From contig CP130629.1 in NCBI GenBank assembly GCA_030644725.1, forward strand, positions 3,425,501 to 3,489,500: a DNA stretch of 64,000 nt, in the 5' to 3' direction. Below are positions 52,177 through 61,435 of the stretch, in pieces. The translations under genes and the position numbers were made by a program. Each line of letters begins with the position of its first letter. The first letter of the stretch is position 1. This stretch comes from Candidatus Electrothrix communis (GTDB lineage Bacteria > Desulfobacterota > Desulfobulbia > Desulfobulbales > Desulfobulbaceae). The notes under the pieces are model-generated. The model saw only the letters and a program-made list of their open reading frames with translations. It had not been told where the DNA came from and made no database searches.

Positions 52177-54986
52177 GCAGGGCCGCATCCCTTTCCCCGG
52201 AGGGTGAACAGGCTTGGCTCCGTTTGAAGCAGCATCTGGAATGGTGTGAACATTTCGCCCTCGGCTTTATTTTTACCCGCCATTCTCTGGTTCTTGACGT
52301 TTTCCGTGAACGGCTTGCCGCCATCTACCGGGCCAGAGTAACCGGCCTGCAAATGCCCATCCTTACCACCCCTGAAGACCTGCTCCGGGTTATGCTGCCT
52401 GCATTATTATTGCCCGAGGTTCGCGAACAGGCTTTGAACGCCCCCTGTTGGCTTGACCTGATCGGTGAGTCGTCTGAGGAATGGCAACGGGCCCGGCTTG
52501 ACTTTCTGATTCGTCTTAATGAGCAGCGAGAAAAGCTGCGCAATGCCCGTAATCGGCCTTTGATCCTCATCCTTCCTGAACAGGAAAGAACTATGGTACG
52601 GGAGATGAGCCCGGATTTGTGGACGATTCGTCATTTCACCTTGGTGACAGCAAATTGGTTGGAGGAAAAGAATGCATTGCCTGCTTCCCGACCGGAGGAG
52701 CCGGGTGAGGTCTTTTCTTTGTCCGAATATGAGCAGTCATTGGTGGCAGAATGGGAGCGGGTATGCGGGTCTGAAACCCATGATGCCTTGAAGGTTGCGG
52801 AACGAGCCTATAAGGTGTTGTTGAAAAATGGGGAATATGAGCAGGCTGCGGTTATTGCCGCTGAGATGATGTCCATCAGTCGGCGGATCATCGAACGTGT
52901 GGGAGAGACGCCGGAATCACTCCGCGATCTCTCGGTATCCCTGGACAATGTTGGCGGCACCTCCGGGAGGCTGGGTGATTTTGAAGCGGCCCAGAAGGCC
53001 TATCAGGAAAGTCTCTCCATCAGGAGGCGGATCATCGAACGTGTGGGAGAGACGCCGGAATCACTCCGCGATCTCTCGGTTTCATTAAATAATGTTGGCG
53101 GCACCTCCGGGAGGCTGGGTGATTTTGAAGCGGCCCAGAAGGCCTATCAGGAAAGTCTCTCCATCAGTCGGCGGATCATCGAACATGTGGGAGAGACGCC
53201 GGAATCACTCCGCGATCTCTCGGTTTCATTAAATAATGTTGGCGGCACCTCCGGGAGGCTGGGTGATTTTGAAGCGGCCCAGAAGGCCTATCAGGAAAGT
53301 CTCTCCATCAGGAGGCGGATCATCGAACGTGTGGGAGAGACGCCGGAATCACTCCGCGATCTCTCGGTATCCCTGGACAATGTTGGCGGCACCTCCGGGA
53401 GGCTGGGTGATTTTGAAGCGGCCCAGAAGGCCTATCAGGAAAGTCTCTCCATCAGGAGGCGGATCATCGAACGTGTGGGAGAGACGCCGGAATCACTCCG
53501 CGATCTCTCGGTTTCATTAAATAATGTTGGCGGCACCTCCGGGAGGCTGGGTGATTTTGAAGCGGCCCAGAAGGCCTATCAGGAAAGTCTCTCCATCAGT
53601 CGGCGGATCATCGAACGTGTGGGAGAGACGCCGGAATCACTCCGCGATCTCTCGGTTTCATTAAATAATGTTGGCGGCACCTCCGGGAGGCTGGGTGATT
53701 TTGAAGCGGCCCAGAAGGCCTATCAGGAAAGTCTCTCCATCAGGAGGCGGATCATCGAACGTGTGGGAGAGACGCCGGAATCACTCCGCGATCTCTCGGT
53801 ATCCCTGGACAATGTTGGCGGCACCTCCGGGAGGCTGGGTGATTTTGAAGCGGCCCAGAAGGCCTATCAGGAAAGTCTCTCCATCAGTCGGCGGATCATC
53901 GAACGTGTGGGAGAGACGCCGGAATCACTCCGCGATCTCTCGGTATCCCTGGACAATGTTGGCGGCACCTCCGGGAGGCTGGGTGATTTTGAAGCGGCCC
54001 AGAAGGCCTATCAGGAAAGTCTCTCCATCAGGAGGCGGATCATCGAACGTGTGGGAGAGACGCCGGAATCACTCCGCGATCTCTCGGTTTCATTAAATAA
54101 TGTTGGCGGCACCTCCGGGAGGCTGGGTGATTTTGAAGCGGCCCAGAAGGCCTATCAGGAAAGTCTCTCCATCAGTCGGCGGATCATCGAACGTGTGGGA
54201 GAGACGCCGGAATCACTCCGCGATCTCTCGGTTTCATTAAATAATGTTGGCGGCACCTCCGGGAGGCTGGGTGATTTTGAAGCGGCCCAGAAGGCCTATC
54301 AGGAAAGTCTCTCCATCAGTCGGCGGATCATCGAACGTGTGGGAGAGACGCCGGAATCACTCCGCGATCTCTCGGTTTCATTAAATAATGTTGGCGGCAC
54401 CTCCGGGAGGCTGGGTGATTTTGAAGCGGCCCAGAAGGCCTATCAGGAAAGTCTCTCCATCAGTCGGCGGATCATCGAACGTGTGGGAGAGACGCCGGAA
54501 TCACTCCGCGATCTCTCGGTTTCATTAAATAATGTTGGCGGCACCTCCGGGAGGCTGGGTGATTTTGAAGCGGCCCAGAAGGCCTATCAGGAAAGTCTCT
54601 CCATCAGTCGGCGGATCATCGAACGTGTGGGAGAGACGCCGGAATCACTCCGCGATCTCTCGGTTTCATTAAATAATGTTGGCGGCACCTCCGGGAGGCT
54701 GGGTGATTTTGAAGCGGCCCAGAAGGCCTATCAGGAAAGTCTCTCCATCAGGAGGCGGATCATCGAACGTGTGGGAGAGACGCCGGAATCACTCCGCGAT
54801 CTCTCGGTTTCTTTGTACAAGGCGGGGCAAATATCTACTGAACTCGGTAAAAAAGAAGAAGCCCGCAGAAATTTCCAGGAAGGGCTCCATATCGCCGAAG
54901 CCCTGGCAAAGGCCCTTCCCGATCAGATTGACTATAATGAGCTTCCCGGTTATTTTCTCAAGGAACTTGCTACCCTTGAGGATTGA
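52173..54986 (+). CDS. Repeat protein with 14 near-identical 48-residue TPR-like units
   Basis: 937 residues. An N-terminal ~185-residue domain (LRLKQHLEWCEHFALGFIF, then LILILPEQERTM) has no family I recognise, and is followed by a linker and a single diverged TPR (about 195-230). From residue ~233 the protein is a run of 48-residue units, each with RDLSVSLxNVGGTSGRLGDF then EAAQKAYQESLSI and RRIIERVGETPESL. Units differ only at a few positions (S or R in SI(S/R)RR, D or N in SL(D/N)N, one R-to-H). The last unit passes into a different C-terminal TPR (KAGQISTELGKKEEARRNF). Repeats of the RDLSVSL type form superhelical binding scaffolds. Coupling to the NTPase suggests a sensor/regulator pair; the ligand is unknown. 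Confidence 0.85.
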   Translation: MSRAASLSPEGEQAWLRLKQHLEWCEHFALGFIFTRHSLVLDVFRERLAAIYRARVTGLQMPILTTPEDLLRVMLPALLLPEVREQALNAPCWLDLIGESSEEWQRARLDFLIRLNEQREKLRNARNRPLILILPEQERTMVREMSPDLWTIRHFTLVTANWLEEKNALPASRPEEPGEVFSLSEYEQSLVAEWERVCGSETHDALKVAERAYKVLLKNGEYEQAAVIAAEMMSISRRIIERVGETPESLRDLSVSLDNVGGTSGRLGDFEAAQKAYQESLSIRRRIIERVGETPESLRDLSVSLNNVGGTSGRLGDFEAAQKAYQESLSISRRIIEHVGETPESLRDLSVSLNNVGGTSGRLGDFEAAQKAYQESLSIRRRIIERVGETPESLRDLSVSLDNVGGTSGRLGDFEAAQKAYQESLSIRRRIIERVGETPESLRDLSVSLNNVGGTSGRLGDFEAAQKAYQESLSISRRIIERVGETPESLRDLSVSLNNVGGTSGRLGDFEAAQKAYQESLSIRRRIIERVGETPESLRDLSVSLDNVGGTSGRLGDFEAAQKAYQESLSISRRIIERVGETPESLRDLSVSLDNVGGTSGRLGDFEAAQKAYQESLSIRRRIIERVGETPESLRDLSVSLNNVGGTSGRLGDFEAAQKAYQESLSISRRIIERVGETPESLRDLSVSLNNVGGTSGRLGDFEAAQKAYQESLSISRRIIERVGETPESLRDLSVSLNNVGGTSGRLGDFEAAQKAYQESLSISRRIIERVGETPESLRDLSVSLNNVGGTSGRLGDFEAAQKAYQESLSISRRIIERVGETPESLRDLSVSLNNVGGTSGRLGDFEAAQKAYQESLSIRRRIIERVGETPESLRDLSVSLYKAGQISTELGKKEEARRNFQEGLHIAEALAKALPDQIDYNELPGYFLKELATLED
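52872..54810 (+). repeat. 144-bp coding tandem repeat, 13 full units plus a partial 14th
   Basis: The period is exactly 144 bases (anchor GTGTGGGAGAGACGCC at 52897, 53041, 53185 and so on to 54769). The DNA is almost invariant, with two binary sites: CAGTCGG or CAGGAGG, and TCCCTGGAC or TCATTAAAT. Synonymous sites do not vary otherwise, which points to very recent expansion or ongoing gene conversion. Confidence 0.95.
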
Positions 54987-55013
54987 TTGTTTTTTCCGGC
55001 TCATCTGTTGAAC

Positions 55014-55065
55014 TTCCCTTGCCCCAAAGGGGCTCTACATACCAGCTCAGGGTAACACCCTGAGC
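55014..55065. repeat. Two palindromes between the repeat gene and recB
   Basis: CCCTTGCCCCAAAGGGGC (55017-55034) matches the acsE-side palindrome at 45699, and GCTCAGGGT-aac-ACCCTGAGC (55045-55065) is a perfect 9-bp hairpin. Neither has a T-run; they look like REP-type repeats or a processing site. Confidence 0.5.
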
Positions 55066-55091
55066 ACGATTGAGAACAAAATCCCCCCATC

Positions 55092-58000
55092 ATGCACCCA
55101 CTCAACCCCCTGACCCTCAATCTCCACGGCCAAATCCTCATCGAGGCCAGTGCCGGAACCGGCAAAACCTACACCATCGCCCTCCTCTTTCTTCGCCTGC
55201 TCCTGGAAAAGGGCCTGAGCGTGGATGAAATCCTGGTGGTCACGTTCACCAAGGCCGCCACCGAAGAACTGCGCGGCAGGATTCGCCAGCGTATTCGCGA
55301 TGCCCTGGATGTACTGGAAGGCCAGGGGCCGGATGATTCCCTCTTGCAGGAGCTGCTTGCCAAGGCCACTGAAATAATCCCTCGGGACAGGGCCGTCATC
55401 CTGCTCGGCGACGCTCTCACCCGCATGGACGAGGCGGCCATCTACACCATCCACGGTTTTTGCCAGCGGATGCTCCAGGAGCATGCCTTTGAGTCCGGGT
55501 CTCCCTTTGCAATGGAGTTTTTGGAAAGCGAACAGCTCCTGCGCAAGCGGATTATGGAAGATTTTTGGCGGCAGCGCTTCTATCCCGCCTCGGAGGAAGA
55601 AGCGACCTGGGTGGCCTCGCTCTGGCAGGCACCCGAGGCACTCCTTGCCGGGTTGGGCGGCCATCTAGGCCGTCAGGATTTGGAATGTCTCCCGGCAATC
55701 AGCGAAGAAGAGGTGAGCCAGCAAGCAGAGGCTGCTGCGACCCTCTTTGCGCAAGTGCAGGAGCAGTGGCAGGAACAGCGAGAGGAAGTTGCCGAGCTGT
55801 TGCGGGAAAATAAACGACTTTCTCGGGATAAGAGCAAGGGCTACGGGCTGCCCCGGCTGGAGACGGCTCTGGAGCTGCTGGATGAGGTTCTTGCTGCGCA
55901 GGCCGTGCCTTGGTTGCTGGCAGCTGAGCTGGAGCTTTTCACCAACAGCAAGATCCACTCTTCTTTAAAAAAGAATAAACAGGATCCTCCCGACCATCCC
56001 TTTTTTGCCCTGTTTGAGGAGTTTTTTCAGACCCATCAGAGGCTGAGTCAATCTCGCCGTATTCTTGTTCTGCTCCAGGCCAGAACCTGGTTGCATGAGG
56101 AACTGACCCGGCGCAAAGAGGCCCAGGATCAGCTCTCCTTTGACGATCTCTTGACCCGGCTGGAGGCGGCCTTGCAGGGCGAAGGGGGCGGGCGATTAGC
56201 CCGAAGCATCAGCAGGCGTTTTCCGGTCATCATGGTGGATGAGTTTCAGGATACCGATCCTCTTCAGTACCGTATCTTTGCTACGGTCCACAGGGCAGCG
56301 GATAAGGAGACGAAAACGGAACGTACTGCTTCTTCGGCAGAGAGCAAGAAACCGGGCCTCTTCCTGATCGGTGATCCCAAACAGGCTATCTACAGTTTTC
56401 GCGGGGCAGATATCTTTACCTATATTCAGGCCCGGCAGGATACTTTGCCGGAAAACCGCCTGACCATGACCACCAATTATCGCTCCGCCACCCCGATGGT
56501 CGCAGCGGTCAATCACCTGTTCCACCATGAGGCCCCCTTTCTCTTTGCCAAGGACGAGATTGATTTCCCAGAAGTCCAGGCAGCGGGCTTGGCGGATAAG
56601 GCCCCGCTCCTGCTGGAAGAGAAGGAATCGAGTTCTGCCGGATGCCGTAGGGGCGAATCCCTGTGTTCGCCCTTGCACATCGGGCAGGCACGGGGACCTG
56701 CCCCTACAAACTGTATTGCGCCCGCCCCCCTGACCTGTTTGCTCCTCCGGGAAGGCGATAAGGGCAAACCCTTGGCCAAGGGAACAGCAGAAGAACAGGC
56801 AGCCCGATTCTGCGCCCATGAGATCGCGGATCTGCTGGCTGCGGGCCAGCGCGGCGAGGCGCGGATCGGCGATCAGCCTTTGAGCGCGGGCGATTTCGCC
56901 GTCCTGGTTCGCACCCATGCTGAGGCCGATCTTGTCCGCAATGAGCTGAGTGCCCTGTCCATCACCTCTGTTTCCTTTAGCCAGCAATCGGTGTTTGCTG
57001 GCAAAGAGGCTAGGCAGCTGCTCACCGTCATGACAGCCCTCAATGATCTCTCTGATTCCGCCTTGGTGCGGACAGCCTTGGTCACGGAGTTGTTCGGCTA
57101 TACGGCGGAAAGGCTGGATAACCTCCGCAATGATGAGCAGGAATGGGAAGAGGTTATGTTTGTACTGGCCGCTTATCGTCGGACCTGGCAGCAGCAGGGT
57201 GTTATCCCCATGTTGCAAAAGCTGCTCAAGGATCAGCAGACGGTCAGCCGTCTCCATGCTGCCCCCAGCGGGGAGCGAATGCTGACCAATTTCCTCCATC
57301 TTGCCGAGCTGCTCCAGGCAGAGTCCCGCTATCGTTTCGGGGTCCATGGGGCTAACGCCCTGCTGCGCTGGTTCAGCGATCAGATCCATTCTCCGGAAAA
57401 ACATGCGGAAAACCAACAGCTGCGGCTGGAGAGCGATGAGAACCTGGTCAAGATCGTCACCATTCATAAATCCAAGGGCATGGAATACCCGGTGGTTTTT
57501 CTCCCCTTTCTTTGGGCAGCCCGTCCCTGTTCGCCCAAGCGGCCCCTGGCCTTTCATCGTCCTGACCAGCCTGAACAACTCTGCCTTGATCTGGGTAGCG
57601 GCAAGGACGAGCATTTTCTCTTGGCAGAAAAGGAACGGCTGGCTGAAGATCTGCGCCTGCTCTATGTGGCTGTGACTAGGGCACGAGCCTGCTGCTTTTT
57701 CTGCTGGGGCCGGGTCAGCAAGATGGAGGACAGTGCGCTCTGCTATCTCCTGCACGGGGGCCTGCCTGATCCTGATCAGCTCCTTACTGATTTAGATCGC
57801 CTAGATAATGGAACCGGCATGCTGGCTTTGAAACCTTTTCCAGAGAGATTCTTTCCGCCCAAGCTCGATAACACGGACACCAACGTTACGTTGGTTAGCC
57901 CGCTCTTCAAGGGGCAGGTTGATACCCGTTGGCGGCTGACCAGTTATTCCGGTCTGATTTCCTCGCTCCATCCCGGTGAAGCTCTTGAGGTTACCATCCC

Positions 58001-58790
58001 CGAACCGGAACGGCCTGATTATGATGAGGGGGCTGACAGGGAGCCAGCGAAGGCAAGCGGATTACCAGAGCCTCCGGTCCTGGATGCCTTTTGTTTTCCC
58101 AAGGGAGCAGCAGCAGGAACCTGTCTCCATGCCATCCTGGAGAAGATCAGCTTTACTGATCCCACCGGTCATGAGGCAGTGATTGGAGCAGAACTGGCCC
58201 GAGCCGGTTTTGATCAGAGCTGGTTGCCCATGGTGGGCAGCTGGATGGGGGATATTCTTCAGACGAACTTGGGTAAGGAAAACGCCTTTTCCCTTGCCGC
58301 TGTCCGGGAGAACAACCGGGTCAATGAAATGGCCTTTTATTTTCCCCTTATTGGCATGCGATTGAGGCGATTTAATCAGGTGTTGGAAGCGTTTTCCTAT
58401 CCGCCCCTGCCGAATCAGCATGAGGTGCTGGAGGGGCTGATGGTCGGTTTTATCGATCTGGTTTTTGCTGTTGATGGCCGCTATTATCTGGCTGATTATA
58501 AATCCAACTTCCTCGGCAGCTGCCCTGTCGATTATCAGCAGGAGCAACTCTGGGCAGCCATGCTTGATCATCGCTATGATCTGCAATATCTCATCTACAC
58601 CTTGGCCCTGCACCGTTTCCTCAAGGGGCGGATCAAGGATTATCAATACGATGAGCATTTCGGCGGAGCCTTGTACCTCTTCCTTCGCGGGCTGCACCCT
58701 GATAATGACGCGGGAACCGGTGTCTTTGCCGCTCGCCCGTCCTTTGCCCTTATTGAGGCCTTGGATCAAGTTGTTGCAAACGTCGTTTGA
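55092..58790 (+). CDS. recB: Exodeoxyribonuclease V beta subunit (RecB helicase/nuclease)
   Basis: 1232 residues. UvrD-type superfamily 1A helicase: Walker A EASAGTGKTYT near residue 18, VTFTKAATEELRGRI, MVDEFQDTDPLQYRIF near 383, IGDPKQAIYSFRGADIFTY, KIVTIHKSKGMEYPVVFLPF and LLYVAVTRAR. The C-terminal nuclease domain has YLADYKSNFLG near 1133, the D-x-K catalytic motif. RecB works with RecC and RecD in double-strand break repair and degradation of foreign DNA. Between helicase motifs, at codons about 519-539, a palindromic repeat (56647-56707) is inserted in frame, giving an odd Cys/Pro-rich stretch. recC and recD are not in the window. Confidence 0.94.
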   Translation: MHPLNPLTLNLHGQILIEASAGTGKTYTIALLFLRLLLEKGLSVDEILVVTFTKAATEELRGRIRQRIRDALDVLEGQGPDDSLLQELLAKATEIIPRDRAVILLGDALTRMDEAAIYTIHGFCQRMLQEHAFESGSPFAMEFLESEQLLRKRIMEDFWRQRFYPASEEEATWVASLWQAPEALLAGLGGHLGRQDLECLPAISEEEVSQQAEAAATLFAQVQEQWQEQREEVAELLRENKRLSRDKSKGYGLPRLETALELLDEVLAAQAVPWLLAAELELFTNSKIHSSLKKNKQDPPDHPFFALFEEFFQTHQRLSQSRRILVLLQARTWLHEELTRRKEAQDQLSFDDLLTRLEAALQGEGGGRLARSISRRFPVIMVDEFQDTDPLQYRIFATVHRAADKETKTERTASSAESKKPGLFLIGDPKQAIYSFRGADIFTYIQARQDTLPENRLTMTTNYRSATPMVAAVNHLFHHEAPFLFAKDEIDFPEVQAAGLADKAPLLLEEKESSSAGCRRGESLCSPLHIGQARGPAPTNCIAPAPLTCLLLREGDKGKPLAKGTAEEQAARFCAHEIADLLAAGQRGEARIGDQPLSAGDFAVLVRTHAEADLVRNELSALSITSVSFSQQSVFAGKEARQLLTVMTALNDLSDSALVRTALVTELFGYTAERLDNLRNDEQEWEEVMFVLAAYRRTWQQQGVIPMLQKLLKDQQTVSRLHAAPSGERMLTNFLHLAELLQAESRYRFGVHGANALLRWFSDQIHSPEKHAENQQLRLESDENLVKIVTIHKSKGMEYPVVFLPFLWAARPCSPKRPLAFHRPDQPEQLCLDLGSGKDEHFLLAEKERLAEDLRLLYVAVTRARACCFFCWGRVSKMEDSALCYLLHGGLPDPDQLLTDLDRLDNGTGMLALKPFPERFFPPKLDNTDTNVTLVSPLFKGQVDTRWRLTSYSGLISSLHPGEALEVTIPEPERPDYDEGADREPAKASGLPEPPVLDAFCFPKGAAAGTCLHAILEKISFTDPTGHEAVIGAELARAGFDQSWLPMVGSWMGDILQTNLGKENAFSLAAVRENNRVNEMAFYFPLIGMRLRRFNQVLEAFSYPPLPNQHEVLEGLMVGFIDLVFAVDGRYYLADYKSNFLGSCPVDYQQEQLWAAMLDHRYDLQYLIYTLALHRFLKGRIKDYQYDEHFGGALYLFLRGLHPDNDAGTGVFAARPSFALIEALDQVVANVV
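56647..56707. repeat. REP-like double-hairpin element inserted in frame in recB
   Basis: The element begins GTAGGGGC and ends with its complement GCCCCTAC. Inside are two hairpins, GGGCGAA/TTCGCCC and GGGCAGG/CCTGCCC. The reading frame of recB stays open through it. A related half-palindrome lies at 32307-32330. Confidence 0.75.
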
Positions 58791-58802
58791 GGAGCAGCTG
58801 GT

Positions 58803-59010
58803 TCAGGCGGGAATATTTTTGATATCCACAATGGGCGTGCCGTTGAGGATGTCCAGGCCGGAAACTTCGATTCGGCAGGGCGTCCACAGCCAGGACTTTC
58901 AGCTCGGAAATGGCAATGGGGTTGGGGCGCATAGGGCTGCGGGTGACGAACACACCGTGCAAGCCTCTGGATTTGTCGCCACGCGGATAGACTTGCAAGG
59001 TGTCCCGGTC
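58803..59010 (-). pseudogene. trmO: Fragment of tRNA methyltransferase TrmO (TsaA/YaeB)
   Basis: The minus strand encodes LQVYPRGDKSRGLHGVFVTR and SPMRPNPIAISELKVLAVD, the conserved C-terminal core of TrmO (which methylates N6 of t6A37 in tRNA). After a one-base shift near 58870 it continues GLDILNGTPIVDIKNIPA and stops at 58803. The N-terminal half is missing, so this is a dead fragment. It abuts an rsgA-like fragment and a broken DUF4143 ATPase copy. Confidence 0.75.
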
Positions 59011-59015
59011 AGCCT

Positions 59016-59063
59016 GATCTTGCCGACCAGCTCTGCTGTCACGTTGTTTTTGCCGTCGGTGAC
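59016..59063 (-). pseudogene. 48-bp rsgA-like fragment
   Basis: The minus strand encodes VTDGKNNVTAELVGKI, which matches the VTDGENNVTAELVGKI of rsgA at 15562-15609 with about five base changes in 48. It is too short to function and sits at the junction of two other gene fragments. Confidence 0.5.
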
Positions 59064-59064
59064 T

Positions 59065-59824
59065 TGATCTGACACCCTTTGTCGTCAAGGAACTCGTCGA
59101 TATCTCGACATGGTCGGATATTTGGCTCAGAGGGGGGTTCCCGGAAAGCGTTCTGGCTGGAAACGATGCGGACAGTTTTGATTGGCGGCTCGATTTTATT
59201 CGAACATTTATGGAATGGGATATTCCGAATCTGGGATTCAGTATTCCGATTCTGGTCATTGAGCGTTTGTGGTTGCTTTTGGCCCATTATAACGGTCAGA
59301 CCATAAATTACAATAAACTGGCGGCTGCTGCTGATATATCAATACCGACGTTAAAGAAATATTTGTCAATTCTGGAACAGACCTATATGGTTCGTTTACT
59401 GCCCCCTGCGGAGACCAACCTGAAGAAGAGGTTGGTCAAGTCGCCAAAAATTTATTTACGGGACAGCGGAATCCTGCATGCTTTACTTGATATCGAGCAG
59501 TATGACTTTCTGCTCTCCAACCCGATGGCGGGTGCATCCTGGGAGGGCTTTGTCATTGAAAATATCATTACGGAGTATGATCGCTGGTGACCGTCTTTTA
59601 TAAGAACCTCCAACGGGGCTGAAACAGATCTCATGCTGGAGAGGGCAGGAGAAAAACATCTTTTTGAATGCAAGCTCTCAAAAGCTCCGAAACCTTCACG
59701 GGGATTTTACGAGCTGATTGATGCAGTGCAGCCCGCATCGGCATGGGTTGTTGCTCCGGTTGATGAACCCTATGAAATAAAAAAAGGAATTCATGTCTGT
59801 GCCCCGGTCGATCTGGAAATATAA
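59065..59824 (+). pseudogene. Truncated, nonsense-mutated copy of the DUF4143 ATPase
   Basis: The sequence matches 61819-62578 with only scattered substitutions. It lacks the first ~125 codons including the P-loop, and has TGA (59588-59590) where the intact copy has CGA in RWRPSF. The frame is otherwise open (KELVDISTWSDIWLRGG, YLRDSGILHALLDIEQYDF) and ends at the same TAA. It is a recent partial duplicate of the gene at 61436. Confidence 0.9.
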
Positions 59825-59849
59825 TACAGGTATTTTGATCGGTTCACCA

Positions 59850-61082
59850 TCAGTCGCTTACACAGCAGGCAAAGGGGATGCCCAACAAGTTTTCATCATA
59901 CCAAGTTACCCGCTCATCATTATTTATGACAAGCCCGTACGGGCAGTTATGTTCTCTGATAAAATCTCGGATACCGCGCAGTTCTCGCAACAGTACCTTC
60001 TGGCTGTACTTTATTTCAATCGGCACGACTCCGAAATCACCTTCAAGGATCAGGTCAACCTCGGCACCGGCACCGGTTCGATAATACGAGTAATCATAGG
60101 AGATGCCCAAGGCATCAAGTCCGCGTAGGATTTCTTCCGTCACCGCAGCCTCCCAGGAATGGCCCATCATCGGATGAGCCAGGAGATCATTCAGGCTCCG
60201 AAGGTGGAGCAGAAAATGAAGCAGGCCGGTGTCACGCAGATACCCCTTGGGATGTTTAACAATCCTTTTGGATGTATTTTGGCTGTACGCCGGAATATGA
60301 CGCCAGATAAAGGTATTATGAGCTATGCGAAAATAATCCCGTGCAGTAGGCTGGGAAACACCGAGGGTTCTGGCAACATTGGAGTAATTGATAACTGTCC
60401 CGGATAAATTACTGAGCATCTGAATGAAGAGCCTGAACTTTTCTCTGTTCAGGCCGGGAAAGAGCTGTTGGATATCACGATTCAGATATGTCCGAATATA
60501 GTTTTGCATCCATAACGTTGTGAAACGCGGATTGTTGCGCAGCCAAGGTTCAGGATATCCGCCCCGGAACCAGTAGTCATGCTGTACCTGCAGGATATCC
60601 TTCGGAATAGCTAACTCTTGAAAAGCCTCCAAGGGGGCGCGTTCGCTGATGAGGGCTGCCAGTCTCGGTATGAGTCTTTGCTGCGTTTCACCGAAGGTAA
60701 GCGGGGCCATTTCCAGCACAGCCACTCTCCCTGCGAGACTTTCAGAGATGGAACCGATAAGCTCCGGCGAGCTGGAACCTGTGATGACAAATCTTCCGGC
60801 TCTCCCTCGGTCAGCGTCAATGGCCACCCGGAGACTTGCAAAAAGTTCAGGAAGCAGTTGCGCTTCATCAATGGCGACCCAATTCGGGTGAAGGCGCAGA
60901 AAAAGATCAGGGTCTCTTGATATTACTTCAAAATCGCTGGCTTTTTCCAGATCAAAGAGCTGCCATTCCGCAGGAAGTTGCTGCACCAGGGTTGTTTTTC
61001 CGCATTGGCGCACCCCGACGACGGCCACGCAGGGGAAAAACTCCAACAATTCAAAAAGTGTTTTTTGATATATCCGTTTCAT
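59850..61082 (-). CDS. ATP-binding protein with AAA_14 and DUF4143 domains
   Basis: About 410 residues if started at MKRIYQKTLF (61082); ATG 61091 and 61118 are alternatives. Walker A VGVRQCGKTTL near residue 22, WVAIDEAQLLPEL as Walker B, FVITGSSSPEL (sensor 1), then the YIRTYLNRDIQQL and GYLRDTGLLHFLLHL segments of the DUF4143 domain and a C-terminal nuclease-like core EVDLILEGDFG...IEIKYS, which resembles a PD-(D/E)xK fold. Such ATPases are common in variable genomic regions; role unknown. An inverted repeat overlaps its start. It is a distant relative of the gene at 61436. Confidence 0.85.
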   Translation of the reverse strand: MKRIYQKTLFELLEFFPCVAVVGVRQCGKTTLVQQLPAEWQLFDLEKASDFEVISRDPDLFLRLHPNWVAIDEAQLLPELFASLRVAIDADRGRAGRFVITGSSSPELIGSISESLAGRVAVLEMAPLTFGETQQRLIPRLAALISERAPLEAFQELAIPKDILQVQHDYWFRGGYPEPWLRNNPRFTTLWMQNYIRTYLNRDIQQLFPGLNREKFRLFIQMLSNLSGTVINYSNVARTLGVSQPTARDYFRIAHNTFIWRHIPAYSQNTSKRIVKHPKGYLRDTGLLHFLLHLRSLNDLLAHPMMGHSWEAAVTEEILRGLDALGISYDYSYYRTGAGAEVDLILEGDFGVVPIEIKYSQKVLLRELRGIRDFIREHNCPYGLVINNDERVTWYDENLLGIPFACCVSD

Positions 61083-61121
61083 ACCTTGCATTTTAAAAGA
61101 GTGACTTTGAAAATGCAAGGT
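61083..61121 (-). promoter_or_regulatory. 12-bp perfect inverted repeat over the start of the DUF4143 gene
   Basis: ACCTTGCATTTT (61083-61094) and AAAATGCAAGGT (61110-61121) with a 15-base loop. The stem covers the candidate ATG at 61091 and the AAGG before 61082, so it could be an operator or an RNA hairpin that hides the start. Confidence 0.45.
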
Positions 61122-61221
61122 GTGAAACCTTCTGTCCTTGATTTGAAATCAATAGAGCTTGATAGAGGTGGCGGAAGGCTTTGCCCGGCGGGGTACGGAT
61201 TGGATGGACAATTCAGGAATC

Positions 61222-61334
61222 TGTACAGCTTGCTTGTGGAACAGCCGGGGAACCGGCAGGCCTGGACGGGTTGCGGCACCAGAGAGCTGATTGTCAGCGG
61301 ACTTGCCCCGTATGTTATCCCCTGTTTTGAACAG
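61222..61334 (+). repeat. ~110-bp direct repeat, left copy
   Basis: Begins near TACAGCTTGCTTGTGGAACA and ends TGTTTTGAACAG. Closely matches 62578-62686 in the same orientation; the pair brackets the intact DUF4143 ATPase gene. Confidence 0.75.
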
Positions 61335-61435
61335 TAGTCCTTCCGCAGCAAATCGCTCAGGCCGCAAAAAACAATCTTGACACGTCACTTGATTTTTCTT
61401 ATTAACCATGTAAATACAAAATAGGAGTTCTCGAT

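Noticed and set aside
52897-54769. CRISPR-like array
   Set aside because: The regular repeats are contiguous 144-bp coding units without unique spacers and keep one open reading frame.
56196-57755. 519-codon open frame on the minus strand inside recB
   Set aside because: It is antisense to conserved helicase motifs of RecB and has a composition typical of a mirrored frame.
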